In this document: positions 49,386 through 57,554 of the stretch, in pieces
Position numbering within the stretch: position 1 is the first letter of the stretch
Layout of the letters: every line of letters starts with the position of its first letter
Assembly: GCF_019396385.1 (NCBI RefSeq)
Contig: NZ_JAHKRN010000032.1
Location: forward strand, 37,780 to 101,779
Direction of reading: 5' to 3'
Length of the DNA stretch: 64,000 nt
Source of the DNA: Nonomuraea harbinensis
Lineage (GTDB): Bacteria; Actinomycetota; Actinomycetes; Streptosporangiales; Streptosporangiaceae
Translations under genes and position numbers: made by a program
The notes under the pieces: model-generated
The model's database searches: none
What the model was told of the DNA's origin: nothing
What the model saw: only the letters and a program-made list of their open reading frames with translations

Positions 49386-50129
49386 TCAGTGCAGGCCACG
49401 CTTGCCCGGGGCCCAGAACGGCCTGGTCTTGATCGAGGCCCGTGCCCAGTTGCGCTCACGCACCAGGAAGTCGCGCACCATCTGGCAGGTTCTGGCCTCG
49501 CCGGCCACATAAGCGGCTCCCGCGTTGCCCGGCAGATCGAGTTCGGCCACAGCCGCGAGCAGCACCCGGGAGGCGACGGCGGGGGTGCCGTGCCGGTGGA
49601 CACGGCGCAGCGGCGGCGTCCCGGGCAGGGGCAGGTCGTACTCGGGGGTCTCGCTCTCCAGGACGCCGGACACCTCGGCTGAGGCTCCCAACGCTCTGAT
49701 CATCGGGCCGAAGGCGGCGCTGGCGGTCTCCTCCCCGATGAACACGTGATAGGCCGCCTCGCGGGTGAAGAAGTCGCCTTGCGGCCACCAGAAGGTCACC
49801 CGTTCTCCGGGCCGGGCCGCCCGCGCCCACCTCAGGCCGATGCCGTCGCCCGCATACAGGTGGACGCGCAGTTCGATCGCCGTCCTGCCGGCGTCGAGGC
49901 CCCAGATCGTGTACGTGCGCAGCGTCTCGGACGGACGCAGGATGCCCGACACCGACAGCGGATCCTTCAACTCGATCCTGATGTGCTGGCCGGGAGTGTA
50001 CGGGAAGGCGACGGGCTGGTCGGTTTCCAGCCGGATCCGGCGCATGGCCGGGTTGACCTGTTCGGCGACGGTGATGGTCGCCTCCATGGCGTACTTGCCG
50101 AACAAGCGGTCGCGCAGCGTCCGGGCCAT
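49386..50129 (-). CDS. Siderophore-interacting protein / ferric reductase-like flavoprotein
   Basis: 247-residue protein of the ViuB-like family. The FAD-binding domain (about 15-125) has FPYTPGQHIRIEL and LRTYTIWGLDA. The SIP C-terminal domain (about 130-247) has WWPQGDFF, YHVFIGEETASAAFGPMIRA, and a tail ending FWAPGKRGLH. Such proteins reduce ferric siderophores with NAD(P)H in the cytoplasm. AAGGAG precedes the ATG at 50129. In an operon with a small membrane peptide, a monooxygenase and a four-helix membrane protein. Confidence 0.88.
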   Translation of the reverse strand: MARTLRDRLFGKYAMEATITVAEQVNPAMRRIRLETDQPVAFPYTPGQHIRIELKDPLSVSGILRPSETLRTYTIWGLDAGRTAIELRVHLYAGDGIGLRWARAARPGERVTFWWPQGDFFTREAAYHVFIGEETASAAFGPMIRALGASAEVSGVLESETPEYDLPLPGTPPLRRVHRHGTPAVASRVLLAAVAELDLPGNAGAAYVAGEARTCQMVRDFLVRERNWARASIKTRPFWAPGKRGLH

Positions 50130-50130
50130 G

Positions 50131-50232
50131 TCAGGACTCCTTGCGCCGCCGGACATGGGCGGATCTGGACATCCGCCACCACACGGCCGCCACGAACACC
50201 AGCGCCGCGAGAAGGATCCACAGAAGCTCCAC
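50131..50232 (-). CDS. 33-residue single-helix membrane peptide
   Basis: Small gene with an ideal ribosome site (AAGGAG, five bases, GTG at 50232). The peptide is VELLWILLAALVFVAAVWWR followed by a basic tail, one transmembrane helix with a cytoplasmic basic end. It stops one base before the start of the siderophore-interacting protein gene and is the first gene of the operon, directly behind the TetR-type repeat. It could anchor or assist one of the enzymes, or act as a leader peptide. Confidence 0.65.
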   Translation of the reverse strand: MELLWILLAALVFVAAVWWRMSRSAHVRRRKES

Positions 50233-50239
50233 AACTACT

Positions 50240-50274
50240 CCTTAGTGCTTCTAGATTTCTTAGAGGCACTAAGG
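50240..50274. promoter_or_regulatory. Inverted repeat, probable TetR operator
   Basis: CCTTAGTGC (50240-50248) and GCACTAAGG (50266-50274) are perfect 9-bp arms around a 17-bp A/T-rich centre, between the divergent flavoprotein operon and the TetR gene. The left arm overlaps the ribosome site of the small peptide gene. Confidence 0.72.
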
Positions 50275-50331
50275 AAACATACTTGCTCTAAGATGTCAAC
50301 GCCGACCGAGGAAACGACGCGAGAGGTGACG

Positions 50332-51048
50332 ATGTCCGCACACACCAGCCGACGGCAGAGGTTGCGCCAGGCCACCCTGGAGGAGATCCACACGGCCGCG
50401 CGCAAGCTGCTGGTCGAGCAGGGATCGGCCGCGGTCACCATCAACGCGGTCGCCCGGCAGGTCGGCATGAGCGGCCCGGCCCTCTACCACTACTACGCCA
50501 GCCACGACGAACTGGTCGGCGCAGTGACCGCCGACTTCTTCCGCGAACTGGCCGCCGCGATGGAACAGGCCCGCGACGGCCACGCCGACGCGTCGCTCGG
50601 CGAGCGGATACTGGCCGTCTGCCGCGCCATGCGCGCCTGGAGCACCGCCCACCCGGCCGAGTTCGGCTGGATATTCGCGAGCCCGATCACCCCGCACAAC
50701 CGGCGGCCGGACTCGGTGCGCCACCAGGCCGCCCTGCGGTTCGAGCAGGTCCTGCTCGACCTGATGGTCGAGCTGTGGCGGACACGACCGTTCCCGGTGC
50801 CCGACCTGGCCGACCTGCCCGCGTCCCTGCGCGAGCAACTGACCGCCTACTCCGCCACCCTCGACGGACGGCTCCCGCCCGAGGCCGCCCACGTCTTCCT
50901 GTCGTGCTGGACCAGGTTGTACGGGCTTCTGTGCATGGAAGTCCTGCACCAACTGGACTTCGCCTACACCGACATGGAGCCCGTCTACGAACAGTGCCTG
51001 CGCGACCTGGCCGCCACCCTCGGCCTCGACAGCCACGCGCCGGCATGA
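50332..51048 (+). CDS. TetR-family transcriptional regulator
   Basis: 238-residue repressor. The helix-turn-helix region is about 10-58 (RLRQATLEEIHTAARKLL, VTINAVARQVGMSGPALYHY, SHDELVGAVTADFF). The ligand domain is the TetR_C_33-like type with WSTAHPAEFGWIFASP. The ATG at 50332 has GAGAGG six nt upstream; an earlier ATG at 50293 is less well placed. Divergent from the monooxygenase/SIP operon and probably its repressor. Confidence 0.88.
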   Translation: MSAHTSRRQRLRQATLEEIHTAARKLLVEQGSAAVTINAVARQVGMSGPALYHYYASHDELVGAVTADFFRELAAAMEQARDGHADASLGERILAVCRAMRAWSTAHPAEFGWIFASPITPHNRRPDSVRHQAALRFEQVLLDLMVELWRTRPFPVPDLADLPASLREQLTAYSATLDGRLPPEAAHVFLSCWTRLYGLLCMEVLHQLDFAYTDMEPVYEQCLRDLAATLGLDSHAPA

Positions 51049-51085
51049 CGCCCGACCCCGGCCGCATGATCTTGATGCAGGCCCC

Positions 51086-51114
51086 CCTGAGCCCTTCCCA
51101 GCAGTGGGCTCAGG
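51086..51114 (+). terminator. Hairpin terminator after the TetR gene
   Basis: CCTGAGCCC (51086-51094) and GGGCTCAGG (51106-51114) make a perfect 9-bp stem with an 11-nt loop, 38 bp past the TetR stop. No T tract, as is common in actinobacteria. Confidence 0.65.
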
Positions 51115-51121
51115 AAGCCAG

Positions 51122-51140
51122 CGCCTTTACAATGTAGATT
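51122..51140. repeat. 19-bp motif with TACAATGTA core, first copy
   Basis: CGCCTTTACAATGTAGATT. A copy with one mismatch lies at 54526-54544. The core resembles TACA-N-TGTA operators of BlaI/CopY-type repressors, but no such regulator is in the window. The surrounding 51115-51311 shows no gene. Confidence 0.5.
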
Positions 51141-51311
51141 ACTAGTTCGGCCGAGAGCAGAGCTGGGACCAGGGATGACAGGCGGACCTCACCCAGTCCG
51201 GCCTCTCGGTTGCGCGAACCACGATCGGTCCTCCCCTCTCCCGGATGCCGAGCCGACCGAGTACGGGCCACTCCCCCACTTCAGGTCCGCGCGCACGCCC
51301 GCAGGCCGCCG

Positions 51312-52075
51312 TCACCGGCTGCCGGACAGCTCCCCCGACAAGGTGGCGTGCATGCGGGCGCTGGGCTGGTTCAGCCCGATGATCCGTACGGTCTTGCCGC
51401 GGGCGGCGTACTTGAACTGGGAGACCAGGTCGTTGCTGGAGGCGAAGAACAGCTCGCCGGTCACGGCGTAGACCACCTGGCCGCCGTCGGGATCGATGAC
51501 CGCGGAGACCTCGGCCAGGTGCGCCACCCGGCGGGCGAAGATGACCAGCCCGGTCAGCGACCCGACGACGACGCCGATGGCCAGGTCGTGCGTGACGACC
51601 ACGACCGCGACCGTGATGACCATGACGCCGATCTCACCGGCGGGCATGCGCCTGAGGGTGGCCGGGGCGATGGAGTGCCAGTCGAAGGTGCCGGCCGAAA
51701 CCAGGATCATCACGGCCACCAGCGCGGCCATCGGGATCTGGGAGACCAGCGGGCCGAAGACGATGCACAGGACCATGAGCAGGACGCCGGCGGTGAAGGT
51801 GGACAGCCGGGTGCGGGCGCCGTTCCTGACGTTGATCATGGTCTGGCCGATCATGGCGCAACCGCCCATGCCGCCGAAGAAGCCGGTGACGATGTTGGCG
51901 ACGCCCTGGCCGATGGACTCGCGCGTCTTGGAGGAGCGGGTGTCGGTGAGGTCGTCGACCAGCTTGGCGGTCATCAGCGACACCATCAGCCCGACCAGGG
52001 CGAAGCCGACCGCGTACGGCGCGATGAGGGTGAGGCCGCCGAGAATGACGGTCGCGACAAGGATGGAACAGCAAG
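51312..52075 (-). pseudogene. SulP anion transporter, front missing and STAS domain shortened
   Basis: The recognisable part starts at LVATVILGGLTLIAPYAVGF and continues through LMTAKLVDDLTDTRSSKTRE and FFGGMGGCAMIGQTMINVRN, hallmark SulP sequences from about the seventh helix on. The first half of the transporter is gone. Near the C-terminus, LVSQFKYA runs straight into ARGKTVRIIGLNQPSARMHA, skipping the core of the STAS domain (normally about 25 residues with the DAS segment), an in-frame deletion. Stop at 51312. Not a working transporter. Confidence 0.72.
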
Positions 52076-52402
52076 GCGTGCGCGCGTCGGTGTTCCTTAC
52101 CTCGGGTGAGGGCGGCGCTCGGCGGCCCGGTGCGTGGGTGGCGGGATGTCCGGTCGGTACGGCGACGCCCCGACGCGGTCTGGCCGGCAAGACGCTCGCC
52201 TACATGACCGCACAGGCGACCGAACCGATCATCTTCCTCCACCTCTGGAACGGGACCTCCGGGTCGAGGGAAACGACCTGGCATCCCATCCACGACGAAC
52301 CCGTTCTCTTGGCCATCCGATTCGGAAGGGGAGCGTTCGCGGACACCTTCACGTTCACACCGGAGGGAAGCAGACACCGCCCAGGGGAACAGCCGCATGA
52401 GG
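52076..52402. other. Region without a recognisable gene
   Basis: Between the SulP relic and the sigma gene. A plus-strand frame from ATG 52204 reads MTAQATEPIIFLHLWNGTSG and onward as passable protein sequence, but it matches nothing I know and runs out of frame into the antisense of the sigma gene. Lower third-position GC than the neighbours suggests non-coding or decayed DNA. Confidence 0.4.
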
Positions 52403-53605
52403 TCACGTCCACCTCAGCCGATCGGCCAGCAGGGCCTGCTGGGCCGGGTTGGCGGTCAGCTCCAGCGCCCGCTCGTCGGCCCGCCGCGCCTGCCCACGGC
52501 GGTCCAGGTCACGCAGCAGCTCAGCCCGGGTGGCGTGGAAGAGCGGGTAACGCTCCAGCACCCGGCCGAGTGGCTCCAGCTCGGCCAGCGCCGCCTCGGG
52601 GCCTTTGACATGGCGCAGGGCGACGGCCCGGTGCAGCCGGGTGACGGGCGAGGGCGCCAGATGCAGCAGCATGTCGTACAAGACCAGGATCTGCGCCCAG
52701 TCCGTGTCGGCGAACGTCCCGGCCTCCGCGTGGCAGGCCACGATCGCCGCCTGGACCTGGTACGGCCCCGGCCGGCGGTGGGCACGGGCGGTCCGCGTCA
52801 GCAGCGCCGTGGCCCGCTCGATGGCCTGCCGGTCCCAGAGGCCGCGGTCCTGGTCGGCCAGCAGCACCAGCCGCCCGGCCGGGTCGAAGCGGGCCGCGCC
52901 CCGGGCCCGGTGCAGCCGGATCAGCGCCAGCAGCCCGGCCGCCTCCGGCTCCTTCGGCATCAGGTTCACCAGCAGCGCGGCCAGCCACTCGGCCTCCTCC
53001 ACCAGGTCACGCGCCTGCGCCCGCTCGGCCGTGCTCGACAGGTAACCCTCGTTGAACAGCAGATAGACGACCGCCAGCACCTCGCCGACGCGCCGCGGCA
53101 GCTCCTCCTCGGCGGGGATGCGGTACGGGATGCCGGCCTCGCCGATCTTCCGTTTGGCGCGGGTGATCCGCTGCGCCACAGTGGCCTCCGGCACGACGAA
53201 CGCCGCGGCGATCTGCGCCACCGACAGCCCGCACACCGCCCGCAACGTGAGCGCGATCTGCGCGGCGCGTGACAGCGCCGGATGGCAGCAGGTGAACACC
53301 AGCCGCAGCCGGTCGTCGCGCGGGGCGGGGTCCGGCCTGGTGAGCCCGGCGAGCTTGGCCCGGTAGTTCGACTCCCGGCGCAGCACGTCCAGGCCGCGCC
53401 GCCGGGCCACGGTGAACAACCACGCGTCGGGCCGCTCCGGCACCCCCTCGACCGGCCAGCGCCGCAGCGCGGTCTCGACCGCGTCCTGCACCAGGTCCTC
53501 GGCGGCGGAGAAGTCGCCCAGCAACGACACCAGGGACGCGGCCAGCCGGCCCGCGTGCTCGCGCACCACCCCGGCCAGCACCTCCTCGTGCACCGGCCCG
53601 CTCAT
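52403..53605 (-). CDS. YCII-linked RNA polymerase sigma factor (DUF6596 type)
   Basis: 400-residue sigma factor. Region 2 is AEDLVQDAVETALRRWPVEG and DAWLFTVARRRGLDVLRRES; region 4 is RAVCGLSVAQIAAAFVVPEA and TVAQRITRAKRKI. A long helical C-terminal domain follows, beginning VVYLLFNEGYLSS and including LLADQDRGLWDR and FHATRAELLRDL. The ATG at 53605 overlaps the YCII gene stop (ATGA). The pairing of YCII proteins with this sigma class is widespread in actinobacteria, though its signal is not known. A paralogous pair lies 4 kb away. Confidence 0.9.
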   Translation of the reverse strand: MSGPVHEEVLAGVVREHAGRLAASLVSLLGDFSAAEDLVQDAVETALRRWPVEGVPERPDAWLFTVARRRGLDVLRRESNYRAKLAGLTRPDPAPRDDRLRLVFTCCHPALSRAAQIALTLRAVCGLSVAQIAAAFVVPEATVAQRITRAKRKIGEAGIPYRIPAEEELPRRVGEVLAVVYLLFNEGYLSSTAERAQARDLVEEAEWLAALLVNLMPKEPEAAGLLALIRLHRARGAARFDPAGRLVLLADQDRGLWDRQAIERATALLTRTARAHRRPGPYQVQAAIVACHAEAGTFADTDWAQILVLYDMLLHLAPSPVTRLHRAVALRHVKGPEAALAELEPLGRVLERYPLFHATRAELLRDLDRRGQARRADERALELTANPAQQALLADRLRWT

Positions 53606-53940
53606 GAAAGGGGGCGGATCTCCACGATCGGGCAGGCCGGCCACGAGCGGGCGACCTTCAACGCCTCGTCCAGGTCGGCCACCTCGAGCTCGGCGAACCC
53701 GCTGACCACCTCCTTGCCCTCCACGAACGGCCCGTCGGTGACGACCGGCTCGCCCTGGTCCAGGCGCACCGTGGTGGCGGTGTGCACCGGCGCCAGATGC
53801 GCATGGTGAGTGATCTTGTCAGCGTGGTCGGCGAACCACTGCCCCACCGCCGCGTAGGCGGCTTCGCGCTCCAGCTCCCCCATCGCCTCCAGCTGGTGGG
53901 CGAACTCCTCGGTCTCGATGAACATCAGCACGTACTTCAT
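53602..53940 (-). CDS. YCII domain protein (DGPF family) partnered with a sigma factor
   Basis: 112-residue YCII/DGPF protein, MKYVLMFIETEEF at the start, then VRLDQGEPVVTDGPFVEGKE with the DGPF motif, and GFAELEVADLDEALKVA. Dimeric alpha-beta fold; substrate unknown. It overlaps the sigma gene (ATGA) and follows a VOC gene by 12 bp, so VOC-YCII-sigma form one operon. Probably senses or modifies the ligand that controls the sigma factor (inference). Confidence 0.87.
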   Translation of the reverse strand: MKYVLMFIETEEFAHQLEAMGELEREAAYAAVGQWFADHADKITHHAHLAPVHTATTVRLDQGEPVVTDGPFVEGKEVVSGFAELEVADLDEALKVARSWPACPIVEIRPLS

Positions 53941-53952
53941 GACGACTCCCCT

Positions 53953-54351
53953 TCAGCTCACCGGGAGGGCGGCGTACAGGTCGACACCGTTCCCGTCCGG
54001 GTCGGCCACCGTGGCGTAGCGCATCCCCCAGAACGCGTCGAACGGCTCGGCGATCCCCCGGTGGCCCGCCGCGACGAGCTCGGCGTACCTGGCGTCCACC
54101 CCGGCCGGGGTCTCGAACTCGAAACACAGCAGAGTACGCGGCCCGCCGGTCGGCGCGCTCCAGCCGGGCAGGAACGGCGTACGGAAACCCTCGGTGTCCA
54201 GCATCACATGCAGCCCGTTCGGCAGGTCGCAGCCGGCGTGTCCGGGCGAGTGCTCGTCCACCTTGAACTCCAGCCCGAGCCGGGCATAGAAGGCGATCGA
54301 GGCGTCCAGGTCGGACACCACGATGTCGATCGTGTTCAGCGTGGGATTCAT
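53953..54351 (-). CDS. VOC-family protein
   Basis: 132-residue glyoxalase/dioxygenase-fold protein: IDIVVSDLDASIAFYARLGL at the start, GCDLPNGLHVML, and the C-terminal WGMRYATVADPDGNGVDLYA. The ATG at 54351 has AAGGAG six nt before it. First gene of the VOC-YCII-sigma operon. The 194 bp upstream, up to the DinB stop, hold no gene; they should contain the operon promoter and carry the second copy of the 19-bp motif. Confidence 0.87.
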   Translation of the reverse strand: MNPTLNTIDIVVSDLDASIAFYARLGLEFKVDEHSPGHAGCDLPNGLHVMLDTEGFRTPFLPGWSAPTGGPRTLLCFEFETPAGVDARYAELVAAGHRGIAEPFDAFWGMRYATVADPDGNGVDLYAALPVS

Positions 54352-54525
54352 GATGCGCTCCTTCGGGCTGGGTCGGCGAGGTTCCCCGGCTGTCCGCTCG
54401 ATGCCCCACGCTCGCGTCACGTGTCCGCGAGCCGACATCCCCGCTGACAGCCTGGCTCTTATCTCACAGACGATCGGCCGAGGCCCCGATACGACAGGTG
54501 CCGCTTGATCACCTCACCGACCAGA

Positions 54526-54544
54526 CGCCTTTACAGTGTAGATT
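54526..54544. repeat. 19-bp motif with TACAGTGTA core, second copy
   Basis: CGCCTTTACAGTGTAGATT, identical to 51122-51140 except for one base. It lies directly behind the DinB stop codon and upstream of the VOC operon. Confidence 0.5.
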
Positions 54545-54545
54545 T

Positions 54546-55016
54546 TCAACCGGGACGAGCCGCGAGGAGCTGTTCCCGGAGGATGTCGGCATGGCCGAGG
54601 TGCTGGGCGAGCTCGCGCAGCATGTGCAGGTGGATCTGCCACAGGAAGCGCTCGCCGCGTCCCGTGACGACGGCGTCGAGGTCCAGGGAGGCCGTGTTCC
54701 TGCGGGACGTCTCGCAGATGTCCCGGTAGGCGGCCCGGACGGACGCGATCGTGTCGTCCCGCTCCAGGACGAAGGAACGATCCGGCGTGGAGGCGATCCC
54801 GATCTCCTCGTACGAACGGCCGGTGATCGCCTGGTCGAACCAGACGCCTTCGACGTAGGTGACATGCTTGACGAGCCCCAGCGGGGTCGTCTTCGACGGG
54901 ACGAGACGCCTCCGGGCCTCGTCCTCGGTGAGCCCTTCGAGGCTGTCGCGCAACCGGGAGCGGTACTCGTCCAGGAAGGCGTCCAGTTGGGCGCGCACGG
55001 CGCTGGCGGACATCAT
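54546..55016 (-). CDS. DinB-family metalloenzyme (DUF664)
   Basis: 156-residue four-helix bundle protein. The metal-binding histidines are in TPLGLVKHVTYVEGVWF and LRELAQHLGHADILREQL. The DinB/YfiT superfamily includes thiol-dependent S-transferases using mycothiol or bacillithiol, so a mycothiol-linked detoxification role is plausible in an actinomycete. Two ATGs in a row (55016, 55013); the first is 6 nt after GAGGAG. Divergent from a cupin-type regulator across 96 bp with two palindromes. Confidence 0.86.
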   Translation of the reverse strand: MMSASAVRAQLDAFLDEYRSRLRDSLEGLTEDEARRRLVPSKTTPLGLVKHVTYVEGVWFDQAITGRSYEEIGIASTPDRSFVLERDDTIASVRAAYRDICETSRRNTASLDLDAVVTGRGERFLWQIHLHMLRELAQHLGHADILREQLLAARPG

Positions 55017-55076
55017 CTGTTCTCCTCAGTCTGGAAAGGTCCGGGAGCAAGCAAGGATCAGCGCGGCCATGCGGGA

Positions 55077-55103
55077 TTTGCAAAGGACGTTGCGGATCCG
55101 CAA
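55077..55103. promoter_or_regulatory. Two palindromes upstream of the XRE-cupin regulator
   Basis: TTTGCAAA (55077-55084) and TTGCGGATCCGCAA (55090-55103), the latter ending 9 nt before the regulator ATG at 55113 and facing the DinB gene. Likely autoregulatory sites. Confidence 0.6.
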
Positions 55104-55112
55104 AATCGGGGC

Positions 55113-55691
55113 ATGGCCGAACCTCGGAGCGACGTGCCGGCCGGTATCGGGCCGCGGCTGAAGGCGCTGCGCCGGGCGCGCGGGGCGACGCTGGCCGAGC
55201 TGGCGGAGCTGACCGGCCTGACGCCGAGCACGCTCTCGCGCCTGGAGAACGGGCGGCTCCGCCCGACCCTGGAGCAGCTGCTCCCGCTGGCCCGGACGCA
55301 CGGCGTGACCCTCGACGAACTGGTCGACGCGCCGCCCACCGGCGACCCGCGCGTCCACATGCCGCCCGTGCATCGGTACGGGCTGACGTTCATACCGCTG
55401 ACCCGGCGCGCCGGCGGCATCCAGGCGTTCAAGGTGATCCATCCGCCCGCCGGCGCCGACCTCACGCCGAGCCCGCGCGGGCACGAAGGCTACGAGTGGT
55501 TCTACGTCATGTCCGGGCACGTCCGGCTCGTCGTCGGCGACCGCGACCTGCGGCTCGGCCCCGGCGAGGCGGCCGAGTTCGACACCAGGCTGCCGCACTG
55601 GATCGGCAACACCGCCGACAAGCCCGCGGAGCTGCTCATGCTCTTCGGCGCCCAGGGAGAACGCGCCCACCTCTCGGTCTCCACGCCATGA
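55113..55691 (+). CDS. XRE-family regulator with C-terminal cupin domain
   Basis: 192-residue regulator. The helix-turn-helix is at about 14-68 (RLKALRRARGATLAELAELT, LTPSTLSRLENGRLRPTLEQ). The cupin domain is about 95-185 (GHEGYEWFYVMSGHVRLVVG, LGPGEAAEFDTRLPHWIGN). This design is common in regulators of amino acid, polyamine or detoxification genes. No ribosome site is obvious before the ATG. Divergent from the DinB gene, its probable target along with itself. Confidence 0.88.
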   Translation: MAEPRSDVPAGIGPRLKALRRARGATLAELAELTGLTPSTLSRLENGRLRPTLEQLLPLARTHGVTLDELVDAPPTGDPRVHMPPVHRYGLTFIPLTRRAGGIQAFKVIHPPAGADLTPSPRGHEGYEWFYVMSGHVRLVVGDRDLRLGPGEAAEFDTRLPHWIGNTADKPAELLMLFGAQGERAHLSVSTP

Positions 55692-55730
55692 CCCCGATGA
55701 GTTTCCGCGCCGCCGGCGGTCATCACCGTC

Positions 55731-56387
55731 ATGACGACCTTCGCGCTCATCCACGGCGGCGGCGGGAGCGCCTTCGACTGGCACCTGCTCGAAGCCGAGC
55801 TGCGCGGCCGCGGGCATGACACGGTCGCGGTGGACCTGCCCATGTCCGATCCGAGGGCGGGGCTGTGGGATTACGCCGACGCCGTCGTCCGGGCGGTCGG
55901 CGAGCGCCGCGACCTCGTCGTGGTCGCGCATTCGTGGGGCGGCTTCGTGGGCCCGCTCGTCTGCGCGCGGGTGGAGGCCGCCGCGCTCGTGCTGGTCACC
56001 GCCATGATCCCGAACCCCGGCGAGACGCCGGACGACTGGTGGGAACGGAGCGGCCGGCCCCCGTCCGGCATCGGCGACGAGTACGAGCTCTACCTGCAGG
56101 ACGTGCCCCGTGAGCTGGCCGAGCGGGTGCTGGCCCACGACGCCGCGCTCGCCGGGGACGTGAGCATGGACCGGGCCGGTCGCGAGCCCTGGCCGCTGGC
56201 CGCCTGGCCGGACGTGCCCACGAGATACCTGCTCTGCCGCGACGACCGCTGCTTCACCCCCGGCTTCGTGCGCCGCCACGTGCGGGAGCGGCTCGGCATC
56301 GTCCCCGACGAGATGCCCGGCGGCCACATGGTGATGCTGTCGCGGCCGGGCGAGCTGGCCGGCTATCTGGTGGGGCTCCTGCCGTGA
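55731..56387 (+). CDS. Alpha/beta hydrolase (EstC/salicylate-esterase-like)
   Basis: 218-residue small alpha/beta hydrolase. HGGGGSAFDWHLLEAEL near the start, the nucleophile Ser in VVVAHSWGG, Asp in LLCRDDRCF and His in MPGGHMVMLSRP. The lid is short, as in the methyl-ketone/salicylate esterase group. It follows the XRE-cupin gene by 39 bp on the same strand and could be co-transcribed. It converges on a sigma gene with a 15-bp gap. Substrate unknown. Confidence 0.87.
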   Translation: MTTFALIHGGGGSAFDWHLLEAELRGRGHDTVAVDLPMSDPRAGLWDYADAVVRAVGERRDLVVVAHSWGGFVGPLVCARVEAAALVLVTAMIPNPGETPDDWWERSGRPPSGIGDEYELYLQDVPRELAERVLAHDAALAGDVSMDRAGREPWPLAAWPDVPTRYLLCRDDRCFTPGFVRRHVRERLGIVPDEMPGGHMVMLSRPGELAGYLVGLLP

Positions 56388-56402
56388 CGGCCCCGGGCCC
56401 GG

Positions 56403-57548
56403 TCAGGCGCGCAGCCGCGCGTTGAGCCGTGCGGCCTGTCGCGTGAGGTGGTCGCGTTCGGGGAGGCTGGACGCCGACCGGGCGGCCTCGGCGTAGAGCC
56501 GTGCCGCGGTGACCAGGTCGCCGTCACGCTCGCGCAGGTACGCCGCGACGGCGGTGTGGCGGGGCAGGCCGGGGTCGAGCTCCGCCAGGGCGGCCAGGCC
56601 GGCCCGCGGGCCGTCGGCCTCGCCGACGGCGACGGCCCGGTTGAGCCGGGCCACCGGGCTGCCGGTGAGGCGCACCAGCTCGTCGTACCACTCGACGATC
56701 TGCACCCAGTCGGTCTCCTCGGCCGTCCGCGCGTCGGCGTGGAGCGCGGCGACGGCGGCCTGGGCCTGGAACTCGCCCAGGCGGTCGCGGGCGAGTGCCG
56801 CCTGCAGCACGTCGACGCCCTCGGCGATCAGGCGGGTGTCCCACAGGCCGCGGTCCTGCTCGGCGAGCGGCACGAGCCTGCCGTCCGTGCCGGTCCGCGC
56901 CGGGCGCCGGGCGTGGTGCAGCAGCATGAGCGCGAGCAGGCCCGCGACCTCCTCGTGGTCGATCCTGGCCGCCAGCTGGCGGGTGAGCCTGATCGCCTCG
57001 GCGGCGAGGTCGACGTCACCAGAGTAGCCCTCGTTGAAGACCAGGTAGAGCACGCGCAGCACGGTGGCGACGTCACCCGGCTGGTTGAACCGGACGCCCG
57101 CGACGGTCCGCTTGGCCCTGCTGATCCGCTGCGCCATGGTCGCCTCCGGCACGAGGTACGCCTGCGCGATCTGACGCGTGGTCAGCCCGCCGACCGCGCG
57201 CAGCGTGAGCGCGACGGCCGACGCCGGTGTCAGGGACGGGTGCGCGCACAGGAAGTACAGCTGGAGCGTGTCGTCCACCTCCTCCCCCGCCCCGGGCACG
57301 GGCTCACCCTCGGCGCGCTCCTCGCGGTGCCGCCGGGAGGCGTCGGCGCGGGCGGCGTCGAGGAACTTGCGCCACGCCACGGTGACCAGCCAGCCCTTCG
57401 GGTCCCGTGGCGGGTCGTCCGGCCACACGCGTACGGCCTCGACCAGGGCGTCCTGCACGGCGTCCTCGGCCGCCGCGAAGTTCGCTCCGCGGCGGACGAG
57501 AACGCCGATCACGGTGGGGGTGAGGGTCCGCAGGAGGGACTCTTCCAC
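56403..57548 (-). CDS. YCII-linked RNA polymerase sigma factor (DUF6596 type), second copy
   Basis: 381-residue paralogue of the sigma factor at 52403-53605. Region 2 is FAAAEDAVQDALVEAVRVWP and KGWLVTVAWRKFLDAARADA; region 4 is RAVGGLTTRQIAQAYLVPEA and TMAQRISRAKRTVAG. The helical C-terminal domain has YLVFNEGYSGD and LAEQDRGLWDT. GTG start at 57548, six bases after the YCII stop. It probably directs transcription of its own small regulon in response to the partner YCII protein (inference). Confidence 0.9.
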   Translation of the reverse strand: MEESLLRTLTPTVIGVLVRRGANFAAAEDAVQDALVEAVRVWPDDPPRDPKGWLVTVAWRKFLDAARADASRRHREERAEGEPVPGAGEEVDDTLQLYFLCAHPSLTPASAVALTLRAVGGLTTRQIAQAYLVPEATMAQRISRAKRTVAGVRFNQPGDVATVLRVLYLVFNEGYSGDVDLAAEAIRLTRQLAARIDHEEVAGLLALMLLHHARRPARTGTDGRLVPLAEQDRGLWDTRLIAEGVDVLQAALARDRLGEFQAQAAVAALHADARTAEETDWVQIVEWYDELVRLTGSPVARLNRAVAVGEADGPRAGLAALAELDPGLPRHTAVAAYLRERDGDLVTAARLYAEAARSASSLPERDHLTRQAARLNARLRA

Positions 57549-57554
57549 CGTTCG

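Noticed and set aside
54461..54480. Transposon-end-like sequence CTCTTATCTCACAGACG
   Set aside because: It is not a match to a known terminal repeat and has no partner in the window.
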